DNA from: Bradyrhizobium rifense
GTDB taxonomy: Bacteria; Pseudomonadota; Alphaproteobacteria; Rhizobiales; Xanthobacteraceae
Assembly: GCF_008123425.1 (NCBI RefSeq)
Contig: NZ_VSSS01000040.1
Coordinates: 1-64,000, forward strand
Direction of reading: 5' to 3'
DNA: 64,000 nucleotides
The notes under the pieces were generated by a model. The model ran no database searches, was not told the DNA's origin, and saw only the letters and a program-made list of their open reading frames with translations. Positions 33,923-42,930 of this stretch are shown piece by piece (position 1 is the first letter of the stretch; every line of letters begins with the position of its first letter). Both the position numbers and the translations under genes were made by a program.

Positions 33923-35143
33923 TTAGCGCCGATTGGCGAGCGGAACGACGTTGTGCAACGTTTCGATGCCGCTTTCAAGGAAGCGGCGAACGCCGCGCGC
34001 GGCCTGCCTGATCCGTTGCTCGTTTTCCACCATGGCGATGCGGACATATCCTTCACCATGCTCGCCGAAGCCGACGCCGGGCGAGACCGCGACGCCGGAT
34101 TTCTCTACCATCAGGGTCGCGAACTGCATGCTGCCGACGCTGCGGAACGCTTCCGGCAGCGGCACCCAGGCGAACATCGAGGCTTCCGGCGGCGGAATCT
34201 CCCAGCCGGCGCGGCCGAACGATTCCACCAGCGCGTCGCGGCGCTTGCGATAGATGTCGCGCATCTCCTTGATGCAGTCGTCAGGACCGTTCAGCGCCGC
34301 GGTCGCTGCGACCTGCACCGGCGTGAAGGCACCGTAGTCGAGATAGGATTTGACGCGGGCGAGTGCTGCGATCACGCGCTCGTTGCCGACCGCAAAGCCC
34401 ATGCGCCAGCCGGCCATCGAATAGGTCTTCGACATCGAGGTGAACTCGACGGTGACGTCGATGGCGCCGGGCACCTGGAGCACCGAGGGCGGCGGGTTGT
34501 TCTCGTCGAAATAGACCTCGGCATAAGCGAGATCGGACAGGATCAGGATCTCGTGCTTCTTCGCGAAGGCGACGAGATCCTTGTAGAAGTCGAGGCTCGC
34601 GACATAGGCGGTCGGGTTCGAGGGATAGCAGACCACGAGCGCGAGCGGCTTGGGGATCGAATGCACGATCGCCCGCTCCACCGCCTCGAAGAATTCCGGC
34701 GTCGGCTCCGACGGCACCGAACGGATCACACCGCCCGCCATCAGGAAGCCGAAGGCGTGAATCGGGTAGCTTGGGTTCGGACAGAGGATGACGTCGCCCG
34801 GCGCGGTGATCGCCTGCGCCACGTTGGCGAAACCCTCCTTCGAGCCGAGCGTCGCCACGACCTGGGTATCGGGGTTGAGCTTCACGCCGAAGCGGCGCTC
34901 GTAATAGGCGGCCTGGGCGCGGCGCAGGCCGGGGATGCCGCGGGAGGCCGAGTAGCGGTCGGTGCGCGGCTTGCCCAGGGTCTCCTTGAGCTTCTCCAGC
35001 ACATGCGGCGGGGCCGGCAGATCCGGGTTGCCCATGCCGAGATCGATGATATCGGCGCCGGCATTCCGCGCCGCCGCCTTGGCCCGGTTGACCTGTTCGA
35101 ACACGTAAGGCGGAAGGCGGCGGATGCGGTAAAAATCGTCCAT
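33923..35143 (-). CDS. Class I/II aminotransferase (AlaC / LL-diaminopimelate aminotransferase-like)
   Basis: The start is the ATG giving MDDFYRIRRLPPYVFEQVNR; earlier starts give a meaningless extension. The 406-residue PLP enzyme has IDLGMGNPDLPAPPHVLEKL, the VCYPSNPTAYVAS block and the PLP lysine in SMSKTYSMAGWRMGF. This combination is typical of the DapL/AlaC branch. Cotranscription with hom suggests a role in aspartate-family or alanine metabolism; the exact amino donor and acceptor cannot be read from the sequence. Confidence 0.9.
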   Translation of the reverse strand: MDDFYRIRRLPPYVFEQVNRAKAAARNAGADIIDLGMGNPDLPAPPHVLEKLKETLGKPRTDRYSASRGIPGLRRAQAAYYERRFGVKLNPDTQVVATLGSKEGFANVAQAITAPGDVILCPNPSYPIHAFGFLMAGGVIRSVPSEPTPEFFEAVERAIVHSIPKPLALVVCYPSNPTAYVASLDFYKDLVAFAKKHEILILSDLAYAEVYFDENNPPPSVLQVPGAIDVTVEFTSMSKTYSMAGWRMGFAVGNERVIAALARVKSYLDYGAFTPVQVAATAALNGPDDCIKEMRDIYRKRRDALVESFGRAGWEIPPPEASMFAWVPLPEAFRSVGSMQFATLMVEKSGVAVSPGVGFGEHGEGYVRIAMVENEQRIRQAARGVRRFLESGIETLHNVVPLANRR

Positions 35144-35389
35144 GGCTCTCTGGGCTCCGGGCAACCGGTCAGAACAGAATCGACGGGCGATGACGCCCCT
35201 TCGAGGAGATCTCGCCACGCACACGAAAATCGCTCAAAATCAAACACTTGAAGCAATTTTCAGTGACGAGGACTGAACTCCTTCGCCCTGACTCTCGGCT
35301 GAATTGAAGTCTTTTTAGCACGGTGTGGCGGGGGCGCCAGCGATTACCTTGCGCCCCGCGATGGTCGTCCCGTGACCAATTTGCGGTCC

Positions 35390-35665
35390 TTACTTGGCGT
35401 CCTTGGCGGCGACGGCCTGGCGGTCGCGGGCGGCCGCAAGCTCAGCCTCGATCTTGGCGCGCTGGTCGGGCGGGATGACCGCCTGGTCACGATCCGGCGG
35501 CAGATCGTGCACCGGCAGATAGGCACCGGGCTCCCTGGGATGCGCCGGCGTGTCGGCGGCCGACATATCCGCAAGCTGACTCGAACAGCCGCCCAGCGCG
35601 AGCGCCGCCATCAGCAGCGCGCAGGCAGCAAGCCGCGACTTTTGCAGGTCCCACAACGCAAACAC
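35390..35665 (-). CDS. Small lipoprotein
   Basis: The 91-residue product has a type II signal peptide: a hydrophobic stretch (SRLAACALLMAALALGGCSS) ending in the lipobox LGGC, so the Cys should be lipidated and the mature 65-residue chain anchored in the outer or inner membrane facing the periplasm. The C-terminal half is rich in Ala and charged residues (QRAKIEAELAAARDRQAV) and likely a short coiled helix. The family has no known function. Confidence 0.8.
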   Translation of the reverse strand: MFALWDLQKSRLAACALLMAALALGGCSSQLADMSAADTPAHPREPGAYLPVHDLPPDRDQAVIPPDQRAKIEAELAAARDRQAVAAKDAK

Positions 35666-35917
35666 CTGGGAATTCCCCTACTCGTCCCATGCGAGGCTGT
35701 GGGAGCTTAACCCAACAACCTGCCCAAGCTCAAACCATTGCTGCCCACAAATGGTACGAGCGAGAAATCATCCAAGGCCCACGCCCTGAGAGGTGCACTG
35801 CGATTGTGACAAAAGCAAGAAGCCTTGTCGCAGTGCAGCACATCTTCGCGCGTGTTTAACGCGAAACCAGCGAGCTTCGCGGTGACGAATACGGAATGAA
35901 TCGCTACTGTCGCCTTC

Positions 35918-37738
35918 ATGAGTACCGTCACGACCGACACGCCCAGATCCGGGACAAAATCTGAAACGAAGTTCGATGCGGAAGCCTTCGCGATGAATGT
36001 CGCGCGGGCCATGGAGAGCGGCGGCAAGGCGCTCGCCGCGTTTCTGAAGCCGCGCGAAACCGGCGAGGTGCAGGACCGTCCGCCGGCCGAGCTTACCGAA
36101 GTCGTCAAGACCTTCACGTCGGTCGCCGAATACTGGCTGTCGGACCAGTCGCGTGCGTCCGACCTCCAGACCAAGCTCGCCAAGGACTATCTCGATCTCT
36201 GGGGCGCGGCGGCACGGCGGATGGCCGGCCAGGAGGTTGAGCCCGCGATCGCGCCCTCGCCGCGCGACAAGCGATTTGCCGATCCGGAATGGAAGTCGAA
36301 CCAGTTCTTCGATTTCATGATGCAGCTCTATCTGCTCACGACCAAATGGGCGCAGGAGCTGGTGCACGATGCCGAGGGGCTCGATCCGCAGACCCGGCGC
36401 AAGGCCGAGTTCTACATGCAGCAGGTCACCAACGCGGTCTCGCCGTCGAACTTCGTGCTGACCAATCCGGAAGTGCTGCGCGAAACGGTTGCAAGCAGCG
36501 GCGAGAACCTCGCGCGCGGCCTGACGATGCTGGCGGAGGATATCGCCGCCGGCAATGGTATGCTGAAGATCCGCCAGTCCAATCCGGACAACCTCGTCGT
36601 CGGCGTCAACATGGCGACGACGCCTGGCAAGGTGATCTACCAGAACGAGATGATGCAGCTGATCCAGTATTCTCCGACCACGGAGAAGGTGCTGCGCACG
36701 CCGCTGCTGATCATCCCGCCCTGGATCAACAAGTTCTACATCCTCGATCTCAAGCCGGAGAAATCCTACATCAAGTGGTGCGTCGATCAGGGCATTACGG
36801 TGTTCGTGATCTCATGGGTCAATCCCGACAAGAAGCTCGGTGCCAAGAGCTGGGAAGACTACATGAAGGAAGGCCCGCTCGCGGCGATGGACGTGATCGA
36901 GAAGGTCACCGGCGAGATGAAGGTCCACGCCGCCGGCTATTGCGTCGGCGGCACCATGCTCGCGACCACGCTGTCCTGGCTCGCCGAGAAGCGGCGCCAG
37001 CGCGTCACCTCGGCGACGTTCTTTGCCGCCCAGGTCGACTTCACCCATGCCGGCGATCTCCTGGTGTTCGTCGACGAGGAGCAGATCGCATCGCTCGAGA
37101 AGGACATGAAGGCGTCCGGCGTGCTCGAAGGCTCCAAGATGGCGATGGCCTTCAATATGCTGCGTTCCAACGACCTGATCTGGTCCTATGTGGTCAGCAA
37201 CTATCTCAAGGGCCAGCAGCCGAGCGCGTTCGACCTGCTGCACTGGAATTCCGACGCGACGCGGATGACCCAGGCGAATCATTCCTATTATTTGCGCAAC
37301 TGCTATCTGGAGAACCGGCTGTCGACCGGCAGCATGGTGCTCGACAACACCCTGCTCGACCTCTCCAAGGTCATGGTGCCCGTCTACAATCTCGCCACGC
37401 GCGAGGACCACATCGCGCCGGCGGAATCGGTGCTGTACGGCTCGCAGTTCTTCGGCGGGCCCGTGAAATACGTGCTGTCCGGGTCCGGCCACATCGCCGG
37501 CGTCGTCAATCCGCCGGCCTCAAACAAGTATCAGTACTGGACCAACGACAACATCAAGGACGTCAACGTCGCCCAGTGGATGAAGGGCGCGGTGGAGCAC
37601 AAGGGCTCGTGGTGGCCGGACTGGCGCGAATGGCTGGGCGGGCTCGATCCGGAGGAAGTCCCTGCGCGCAGCGTCGGAAGCGAAGCGCTGCCGCCGATCG
37701 AGGACGCTCCCGGCAGCTATGTCAGGGTTCGCGCATAG
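35918..37738 (+). CDS. phaC: Class I poly(3-hydroxyalkanoate) synthase
   Basis: The 606-residue protein is a PhaC with the catalytic Cys in the lipase-like box GYCVGG (C342), the general-base Asp in ATREDHIAPAES (D497) and the catalytic His in GSGHIAGVVNPP (H525). PPWINKFYILDLKPEKSYIK is also typical. It polymerises (R)-3-hydroxyacyl-CoA into polyhydroxyalkanoate granules, a carbon and redox store important for rhizobia. Size and N-terminus match class I synthases that work without PhaE. It stands alone in this window, without phaA, phaB or phasin genes. Confidence 0.97.
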   Translation: MSTVTTDTPRSGTKSETKFDAEAFAMNVARAMESGGKALAAFLKPRETGEVQDRPPAELTEVVKTFTSVAEYWLSDQSRASDLQTKLAKDYLDLWGAAARRMAGQEVEPAIAPSPRDKRFADPEWKSNQFFDFMMQLYLLTTKWAQELVHDAEGLDPQTRRKAEFYMQQVTNAVSPSNFVLTNPEVLRETVASSGENLARGLTMLAEDIAAGNGMLKIRQSNPDNLVVGVNMATTPGKVIYQNEMMQLIQYSPTTEKVLRTPLLIIPPWINKFYILDLKPEKSYIKWCVDQGITVFVISWVNPDKKLGAKSWEDYMKEGPLAAMDVIEKVTGEMKVHAAGYCVGGTMLATTLSWLAEKRRQRVTSATFFAAQVDFTHAGDLLVFVDEEQIASLEKDMKASGVLEGSKMAMAFNMLRSNDLIWSYVVSNYLKGQQPSAFDLLHWNSDATRMTQANHSYYLRNCYLENRLSTGSMVLDNTLLDLSKVMVPVYNLATREDHIAPAESVLYGSQFFGGPVKYVLSGSGHIAGVVNPPASNKYQYWTNDNIKDVNVAQWMKGAVEHKGSWWPDWREWLGGLDPEEVPARSVGSEALPPIEDAPGSYVRVRA

Positions 37739-37794
37739 CGGAATCTGCTGCGCTTGTATAAACTCACGACATCGATTTTGGAGGGGACCGGGTT

Positions 37795-38193
37795 ATGACG
37801 CGTGAATTGTTCTGGCTGACGTGCACGGTGATCCTGACGGGGATCCTCTGGATTCCCTACACCATCAACCGCTGTCAGATTCGTGGGCTCGGTGGCGCGA
37901 TGGCCAATCCCTCGCGTGCTGACAAGCCGCAATCGGAGTGGGCGAACCGCCTGATGTTCGCGCATGACAATGCGGTCGAGAACCTCGTGCTGTTCGCCCC
38001 GCTGGTGCTGATCCTGAACGCGATCGACTATTCCTCGAAATGGACGGTGCTCGCCTGCGTGGTCTATTTCTGGTCGCGCGTCGCGCATCTGATCGTCTAT
38101 GCGCTCGGCGTCCCGGTGTTCCGCACGCTGGCCTTCACGGTCGGCTTCCTCGCGCAGGCAGTGCTGGCGCTGGCGATCTTCAAGCTGTTCTGA
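37795..38193 (+). CDS. MAPEG family membrane protein
   Basis: The 132-residue integral protein has four hydrophobic segments (about residues 3-22, 55-75, 82-102 and 112-131) and a conserved AHDNAVENLVLFAPLVLI motif matching the membrane-associated eicosanoid/glutathione family. Bacterial MAPEG proteins may be glutathione transferases or have structural roles; catalytic activity cannot be judged. It is 56 bases after phaC and directly upstream of the frameshifted exported protein gene. Confidence 0.85.
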   Translation: MTRELFWLTCTVILTGILWIPYTINRCQIRGLGGAMANPSRADKPQSEWANRLMFAHDNAVENLVLFAPLVLILNAIDYSSKWTVLACVVYFWSRVAHLIVYALGVPVFRTLAFTVGFLAQAVLALAIFKLF

Positions 38194-38217
38194 GGCAACC
38201 GAAGCGAGGGATTCCCG

Positions 38218-38566
38218 ATGCGGACCCTATTGCCGGTCGTCGCGATGATCGCCCTCGCCGGATTTGGCGGCGAGGCGCGCGCAAGTACAATGCCCTGAAT
38301 TGACCCGCCTCCGCAGCGAGGCCGTCGATGCCTCAAAGCCGATGACACGCGCCCTGGTGTCGGGACGCTGCAACGCCTATATCCGCGCCTCGCTCGCCTG
38401 GAGCGATTTGATCGCTTACGCAAGTGATCACCAGGAGATGTGCGACATTTCCGGCCCTGCGTTGAGCGCGTGGGAGAAATCGCAGCGCGAGGCTGTGGTA
38501 GCTCGCAACAACGTCTGCGCCGGCCGCCCCGTTCGGCCGTTTCCGCCGGACGTCATTCGGCCGTGA
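38218..38566 (+). pseudogene. Frameshifted exported small protein (4 Cys)
   Basis: An ATG at 38218, with GAGGG upstream, starts a signal peptide (MRTLLPVVAMIALAGFGGEA) whose frame closes at TGA after ARASTMP. A second frame continues as QVQCPELTRLRSEAVDASKP to 38566 and has no start of its own. The switch falls at a (GC)4 run (38275-38282): adding one GC unit restores GEARA|QVQC with a perfect signal-peptidase site. The intact product would be a ~115-residue exported protein with four cysteines. The unit loss may be a real mutation, a phase-variable repeat, or a sequencing error. Confidence 0.75.
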
Positions 38567-38573
38567 GTGAAAG

Positions 38574-39197
38574 TCAGCCGGCCGACTTGCGGACGACGAG
38601 ATTGAGCATGTTTGCCGGCGTCTGATCAAAGCTCTGGATCACAGACGTCTCCGACGTCAGCGTGGTCCATGGACCCGCGCTGGCGTAGGTGGCTTCCAGC
38701 CATTCGGGCGATGCGTAGTTGTAGTAGCGCCCGAGACTGTCCCGGCCGTCGCCCTCGCCCATCTTGTAGCTGGCGTAGAACACGCCTGACGGCTTGAGCG
38801 CGCGATGAACCCGCTTCAGGATTCCGGCGAGTTCCTCGCGCGGGACGTGCAGCAGACAGGCGCTGGCCCAGACACCGTCATAGGCCTGTTGCGCGTCCAG
38901 TTGGTCGAACCGCATCGCTTCGACGGGATGACCGAGTCGTTGCGACGCGATCTCCGCCATCTCCGGCGAGCCGTCGGTCGCGCGCAGCGAAAAACCTTCC
39001 GCCAGCATCACGGCTGCATGATTGCCGGCGCCGCAACCGAGTTCCAGGATCGCGCCACCGGGCGGCAGCAAAGCGAGGAAGCCCTTGAGCCGTGTCGACG
39101 GCGCCTTCGCCCAATCCGCGTAGGACTGGGCGTTCTGCCGATAGAATTGCAGGGTGGTCTCATCCACGGCGTCACTCGCTCCGGAAGGCTCCAGCAC
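38574..39197 (-). CDS. Class I SAM-dependent methyltransferase
   Basis: The 207-residue protein begins at a GTG and shows the SAM-binding motif GGAILELGCGAGNHAAVML, followed by ATDGSPEMAEIASQRLGHPV and LDAQQAYDGVWASACLLHVP, the usual motifs I to IV of Rossmann-fold methyltransferases. The target (small molecule or other) is unknown. The gene is convergent with the frameshifted exported gene, 7 bases apart, and has no obvious partner. Confidence 0.9.
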   Translation of the reverse strand: MLEPSGASDAVDETTLQFYRQNAQSYADWAKAPSTRLKGFLALLPPGGAILELGCGAGNHAAVMLAEGFSLRATDGSPEMAEIASQRLGHPVEAMRFDQLDAQQAYDGVWASACLLHVPREELAGILKRVHRALKPSGVFYASYKMGEGDGRDSLGRYYNYASPEWLEATYASAGPWTTLTSETSVIQSFDQTPANMLNLVVRKSAG

Positions 39198-39352
39198 GCC
39201 TCCCTACTCCGCCGGCCGCCTGCCATCAACCGTAGCTGTTGCAGAAAGATAACACCGCGGCAAAAACAACCCGGCGCGGCAGATTGCCTGTACAGGTTGT
39301 CACCCATCCACAGCCATATTCACGCATCGCAATTGATCGATTCGGAACAGAC

Positions 39353-40129
39353 ATGAATTGGAAGATGATTTTCGCGCTCGGCGCGGTTTCGCTTGCCACC
39401 GTCGCGACGCAAGCCAACGCTGCCGATCTCGCCGCCCGCCCCTACACCAAGGCGCCGCCGATGATCGCCGCGGTCTACAATTGGAGCGGCTTCTACATCG
39501 GCGCTAACGGCGGCTATGGCACGTCGCGCAATTGCTGGAACCAGACCGCTGGTTTCGCCCCCGGCGTCAACGAAGGCTGCCACGATGCGACGGGCGCCGT
39601 CGCCGGCGGCCAGATCGGCTATCGCTGGCAGAGCAGCGCCTTCGTGTTCGGCCTCGAGGCTCAGGGCGACTGGGCGGACCTCTCGGGCCGGAATACCAGC
39701 ACCGTGTTCGGTGTCGCGAACCGCACCCACATCGATGCCTTCGGCCTGTTCACCGGCCAGGTGGGCTACGCCTGGAACAATGCGCTGCTCTATGTGAAGG
39801 GCGGCGCCGCGGTCACCAGCAATCAATACCGCGGCATCGGTACGGGCGGCTTGGCCGGGGCCGAGTTCGATCGCGCTAACGACACCCGCTGGGGCGGTAC
39901 GGTCGGCGTCGGCTTCGAATACGGCTTTGCCCAGAACTGGTCGGTCGGCCTCGAATACGACCACCTGTTCATGGGTCGGCACGACGTCACGCTCACGGCC
40001 AATGGCGTGCTGGCGCCGGCGGTGCCTGCCGGTGCGTTCTCGCGCACTGATAGCATCCGTCAGGACGTCGACCTGATCACGGCCCGCATCAACTACCGCT
40101 TCGGCGGCCCGGTCATTGCGAAGTACTGA
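39353..40129 (+). CDS. Omp25/RopB-like outer-membrane beta-barrel protein, copy 1
   Basis: The 258-residue protein has a signal peptide (MNWKMIFALGAVSLATVATQ, cleavage after ANA) and a mature N-terminus ADLAARPYTKAP, then YNWSGFYIGANGGYG, which is the hallmark of the Omp25/RopB eight-stranded outer-membrane barrels of Rhizobiales. Alternating hydrophobic strands run to the C-terminal FGGPVIAKY, where the final Tyr is the barrel-insertion signal. The start at 39353 follows the signal peptide; the longer frame is artefactual. Two further paralogues lie within 9 kb. Confidence 0.9.
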   Translation: MNWKMIFALGAVSLATVATQANAADLAARPYTKAPPMIAAVYNWSGFYIGANGGYGTSRNCWNQTAGFAPGVNEGCHDATGAVAGGQIGYRWQSSAFVFGLEAQGDWADLSGRNTSTVFGVANRTHIDAFGLFTGQVGYAWNNALLYVKGGAAVTSNQYRGIGTGGLAGAEFDRANDTRWGGTVGVGFEYGFAQNWSVGLEYDHLFMGRHDVTLTANGVLAPAVPAGAFSRTDSIRQDVDLITARINYRFGGPVIAKY

Positions 40130-40132
40130 GAT

Positions 40133-40249
40133 CTCGTGTCCCGGACGCGCGAAGCGCGAGCCGGGACCAGAGCTAAGGGCAATGCAAACGTGGGCCCCGG
40201 CTCTGCAGCGCATCACTCAAGAAGTGCTGCGCTGCGTCCGGGGCACGAG
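40133..40249. repeat. Composite inverted-repeat element (CTCGTGTCCCGGACGC...)
   Basis: Near-perfect 16-base arms (40133-40148 and 40234-40249, one mismatch) enclose further GC-rich inverted segments including a GGGACC...GGCCCC pairing. It fills the whole gap between copy 1 of the porin-like gene and argC, in a position where a terminator for both convergent genes would also be useful. Confidence 0.75.
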
Positions 40250-40255
40250 CGTGCC

Positions 40256-41239
40256 CTACTCCTCCGGCAGGCCCAGCATCAGCCGCATGTTCTGCACGGC
40301 TGCGCCCGAGGCGCCCTTGCCGAGATTGTCCAGCCGCGCGACCAGCACCGCCTGATGGTACTTGTCGCTGGCGAAGACATAGAGCTCGAGCATATTGGTC
40401 TCGTTGAGGGCCTCCGGTTCGATCCGGCCGCCCTTGGACGCTTCATTCTGCAGCGGCATCGCCGAGACGTATTTTGAACCCGCGTAACGTTTGGCGAGCG
40501 CCGCCTGCAAATCCGCGCCGCTCGGCTTGCCCGGCAGCGTGTCGAGCTGGAGCGGGATCGAGACCAGCATGCCCTGCCGGTAATTGCCGACCGAGGGAAT
40601 GAAGATCGGCCGCCGCGTCAGGTTCGAATAGAGCTGCAGCTCCGGCAGATGCTTGTGCTCGAAACCGAGGCCATAGAGCTCGAACGACGGCGCGCTGCCC
40701 TCTTCAAAGCTCGCGATCATCGACTTGCCGCCGCCGGAATAGCCGCTCACCGCGTTGACGCTGATGGGATAGTCGGGCGGCAACAGGCCGGCATCGACGA
40801 TCGGCCGCAGCAGCGCGATGCCGCCGGTCGGATAGCAGCCGGGATTGGAGACCTTCGTCGCGGCCTTGATCTTGCCGGCCTGGTCCGGTGCCAGCTCCGC
40901 AAAACCGTAGGCCCAGTCGGGCGCGACCCGGTAGGCGGTCGAGGCGTCCAGCACCTTAGGGCCCGAAGGGCCCATGCTGTCGATCAGCGCGACCGTCTCC
41001 CTGGCAGCATCATCAGGCAGGCAGAGGATGACGAGATCCACTTCCTCCATCAGTGCCTTCTTGGCCGCGGGATCCTTGCGCCTGTCGTCGGCGATGGTCT
41101 TCACCACGACGTCGCTCTGCAGCTTGAGCCGCTCATTGATGCCGAGGCCGGTCGTGCCTGAGCCGCCATCGACGAAGACGGTGGCGGGCTTCTTGGCGGC
41201 ACCCGACTTCGGGGCGTTCTGGGTATCAACGAGGCTCAT
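40256..41239 (-). CDS. argC: N-acetyl-gamma-glutamyl-phosphate reductase
   Basis: The 327-residue protein has the NAD(P)-binding segment TVFVDGGSGTTGLGINERL and the catalytic Cys in VSNPGCYPTGG, then VNAVSGYSGGGKS. It reduces N-acetyl-glutamyl-phosphate to the semialdehyde in arginine biosynthesis, using NADPH. The length is somewhat less than the 340-350 residues of longer ArgC types and fits the short AstD-independent class. Its start overlaps the stop of the PaiB-like gene as ATGA, an unusual partner. Confidence 0.94.
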   Translation of the reverse strand: MSLVDTQNAPKSGAAKKPATVFVDGGSGTTGLGINERLKLQSDVVVKTIADDRRKDPAAKKALMEEVDLVILCLPDDAARETVALIDSMGPSGPKVLDASTAYRVAPDWAYGFAELAPDQAGKIKAATKVSNPGCYPTGGIALLRPIVDAGLLPPDYPISVNAVSGYSGGGKSMIASFEEGSAPSFELYGLGFEHKHLPELQLYSNLTRRPIFIPSVGNYRQGMLVSIPLQLDTLPGKPSGADLQAALAKRYAGSKYVSAMPLQNEASKGGRIEPEALNETNMLELYVFASDKYHQAVLVARLDNLGKGASGAAVQNMRLMLGLPEE

Positions 41240-41901
41240 GATACGCTCCTTTCGAGCTTGTTCGTGTCGTGTCCGAAAACTTGCGGCCTGGCCCGCCGCA
41301 TCAACTGTGAAATCTGCTTCGCGTCGGCATCGCCCTCGCCGAGCGCAGTCGCGATCGCCGCATGGTCGGCGTCCGATTTGTGCTGGTTGAGCTTGAAGCT
41401 GCCTTCGACCTCTTCAACCGTCATGACCAGACCCACGATCGCCTTCTTCAACGTCTCGAACCGGCCTGCCGTCATCTTGCCCGAAGTCCACGGCGTCTTC
41501 GGCAACAGCCAGCTCTCGAACTTGTCGCTGAGCGTGTCGATCTGCACCGCCAGCTCGTCGTCCGACAACAGCCGCACGGGGCCGCTCAGATGCACCGACT
41601 GGTAGAGCCAGGTCGGCACTTGGTCCGGCGAGACGTACCAGTCGGGCGATACATAGGCATCGGGGCCATTGATCGCGAGCAGCCAGGACGTCGCGCCGTC
41701 CGCAAGCTTTACCAGCGGATTGTGACGGGCGACATGAAAGGCCGCCTGCGGCGTGCCGTCGGCGGCGTAGGTCAAATAGAACGGCAGCGGCGATGCGACC
41801 GGCTTATGGCCGTCGAAGGCGCACATGGTGCCGAAACCGCGGTCGCCTGCGAATTTCAGGCTCGCGGCGCGGTCCGGCTTGAAAAAGGGTGGCGTGTACA
41901 T
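41236..41901 (-). CDS. PaiB-like FMN-binding protein
   Basis: The 221-residue protein matches the PaiB/FMN-binding split-barrel group annotated as negative transcriptional regulators: FGTMCAFDGHKPVASPLPFY for the flavin-binding strands and the mid-protein INGPDAYVSPDWY motif. PaiB members were described as regulators of sporulation and protease genes, but no DNA-binding domain is visible, so a flavin-binding enzyme or sensor role is more likely. The stop overlaps the argC start, so its translation feeds into argC. Confidence 0.88.
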   Translation of the reverse strand: MYTPPFFKPDRAASLKFAGDRGFGTMCAFDGHKPVASPLPFYLTYAADGTPQAAFHVARHNPLVKLADGATSWLLAINGPDAYVSPDWYVSPDQVPTWLYQSVHLSGPVRLLSDDELAVQIDTLSDKFESWLLPKTPWTSGKMTAGRFETLKKAIVGLVMTVEEVEGSFKLNQHKSDADHAAIATALGEGDADAKQISQLMRRARPQVFGHDTNKLERSVS

Positions 41902-42125
41902 CGTGGTCTCCTGCTGGCTCCTTGGGGGGCCGCCGGATCAGATCGCGCTGACAGGAGAGAGAATGCCGCGGATCGGGTCCAGCGGCAAAGACGATGATCT
42001 CAAACGCGATCGACCGCCCAAACCGCTAAAGAGCGGCGGCGGCGACGGGCGAACAGGATGGTCGCAGCGTTGATCATGGCGCGCGGCTATAAGGCCGGAT
42101 CTGGTTCCCGTCAAGTTTCTCGGCG

Positions 42126-42656
42126 TCAGATGATGCGCCAGAGCCATTCCATGATCTTTGCGATCACATCGCCGAACAGCAGCAGCGCGGCCGACCAGAC
42201 CAGCGCGGAGACGAAATTGGCGGCCTGAAAGCTCCAATACGGCATTTCGAAAATGCCCGCCGCGAGCGGCACGGAGGCGCGCAAGGGGCCGAAGAAGCGG
42301 CCGATGAAGATGCTGGGCACGCCCCAGCTCCGCACGAAGGCCTCGCCCTTGGGCAGGATTTCCGGATAGCGCGAAAGCGGCCACATCTGCGCGACCTGCT
42401 CCTTGTAGCGGTAGCCGAACCAGTAGGAGACCCAGTCGCCGAGGGCAGCACCAATCGCTCCCGCAATCCAGATCGGATAGAAGCTGATGCCGCTCGCCCC
42501 GATCAGCGCGCCGATGGCGACCAGCGCGCCCCAGGCCGGGATCAACAGCGAGATGAAGGCCAGCGATTCCCCGAACGCCAACAGGAACACGATCGGAGCA
42601 GCCCAGGCCTGGTGAAGGCGCACGAAATCGGCCAGCGCGTGCGCGTACTGCTCCAT
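42126..42656 (-). CDS. DedA family membrane protein
   Basis: The 176-residue protein shows the DedA signature: GEGFAFISLLIPAWGALVAI-type GESLAFISLLIP near residue 30, GDWVSYWFGYRYKEQ and the FIGRFFGPLRASVPLAAGI block. DedA proteins are inner-membrane proteins important for membrane homeostasis and the flipping of undecaprenyl phosphate or phosphatidylethanolamine. Five hydrophobic segments are visible. It is divergent from parE. Confidence 0.93.
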   Translation of the reverse strand: MEQYAHALADFVRLHQAWAAPIVFLLAFGESLAFISLLIPAWGALVAIGALIGASGISFYPIWIAGAIGAALGDWVSYWFGYRYKEQVAQMWPLSRYPEILPKGEAFVRSWGVPSIFIGRFFGPLRASVPLAAGIFEMPYWSFQAANFVSALVWSAALLLFGDVIAKIMEWLWRII

Positions 42657-42725
42657 TCCAGAATAGCCTTCCCGCCCCGCCTCGAGGTCCTGCCAGATGG
42701 AAAAGACTGGTAAGCCAAGGACTTG

Positions 42726-42742
42726 TGTGACATCAAGTCACA
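42726..42742. promoter_or_regulatory. TGTGA-N7-TCACA near-palindrome between dedA and parE
   Basis: TGTGACATCAAGTCACA has perfectly inverted arms of TGTGA and TCACA, resembling the CRP/FNR-family half-site, but with a seven-base instead of the usual six-base spacer. It lies in the divergent promoter region of dedA and parE. It is a weak candidate site, and no binding is established. Confidence 0.3.
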
Positions 42743-42930
42743 AAACCCGGCTCGGGTGGACCGGGGCGTCAAATTGCCGGCACTTGGTTAGCTTGCGGCG
42801 TAAATTCGCCGGGATTAGCTACCACCCCACGGCGCCCGGGCTGCCCTGCGGTAACCTTTCGAGGCCAGAAGTGGCATAGTCAGGCCAACCGATTCGCCGC
42901 CCTCGCGGCCCTCAAAACGCATCAAGATAT

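Noticed and set aside
36289..37761. 490-codon plus-strand frame overlapping phaC
   Set aside because: It is a frame-shifted shadow of phaC; phaC has all catalytic residues and its own start.
41902..42125. Short frame MINAATILFARRRRRSLAVW on the minus strand between dedA and the PaiB-like gene
   Set aside because: Too short, very Arg-rich and without a ribosome binding site; the composition is that of random high-GC sequence.
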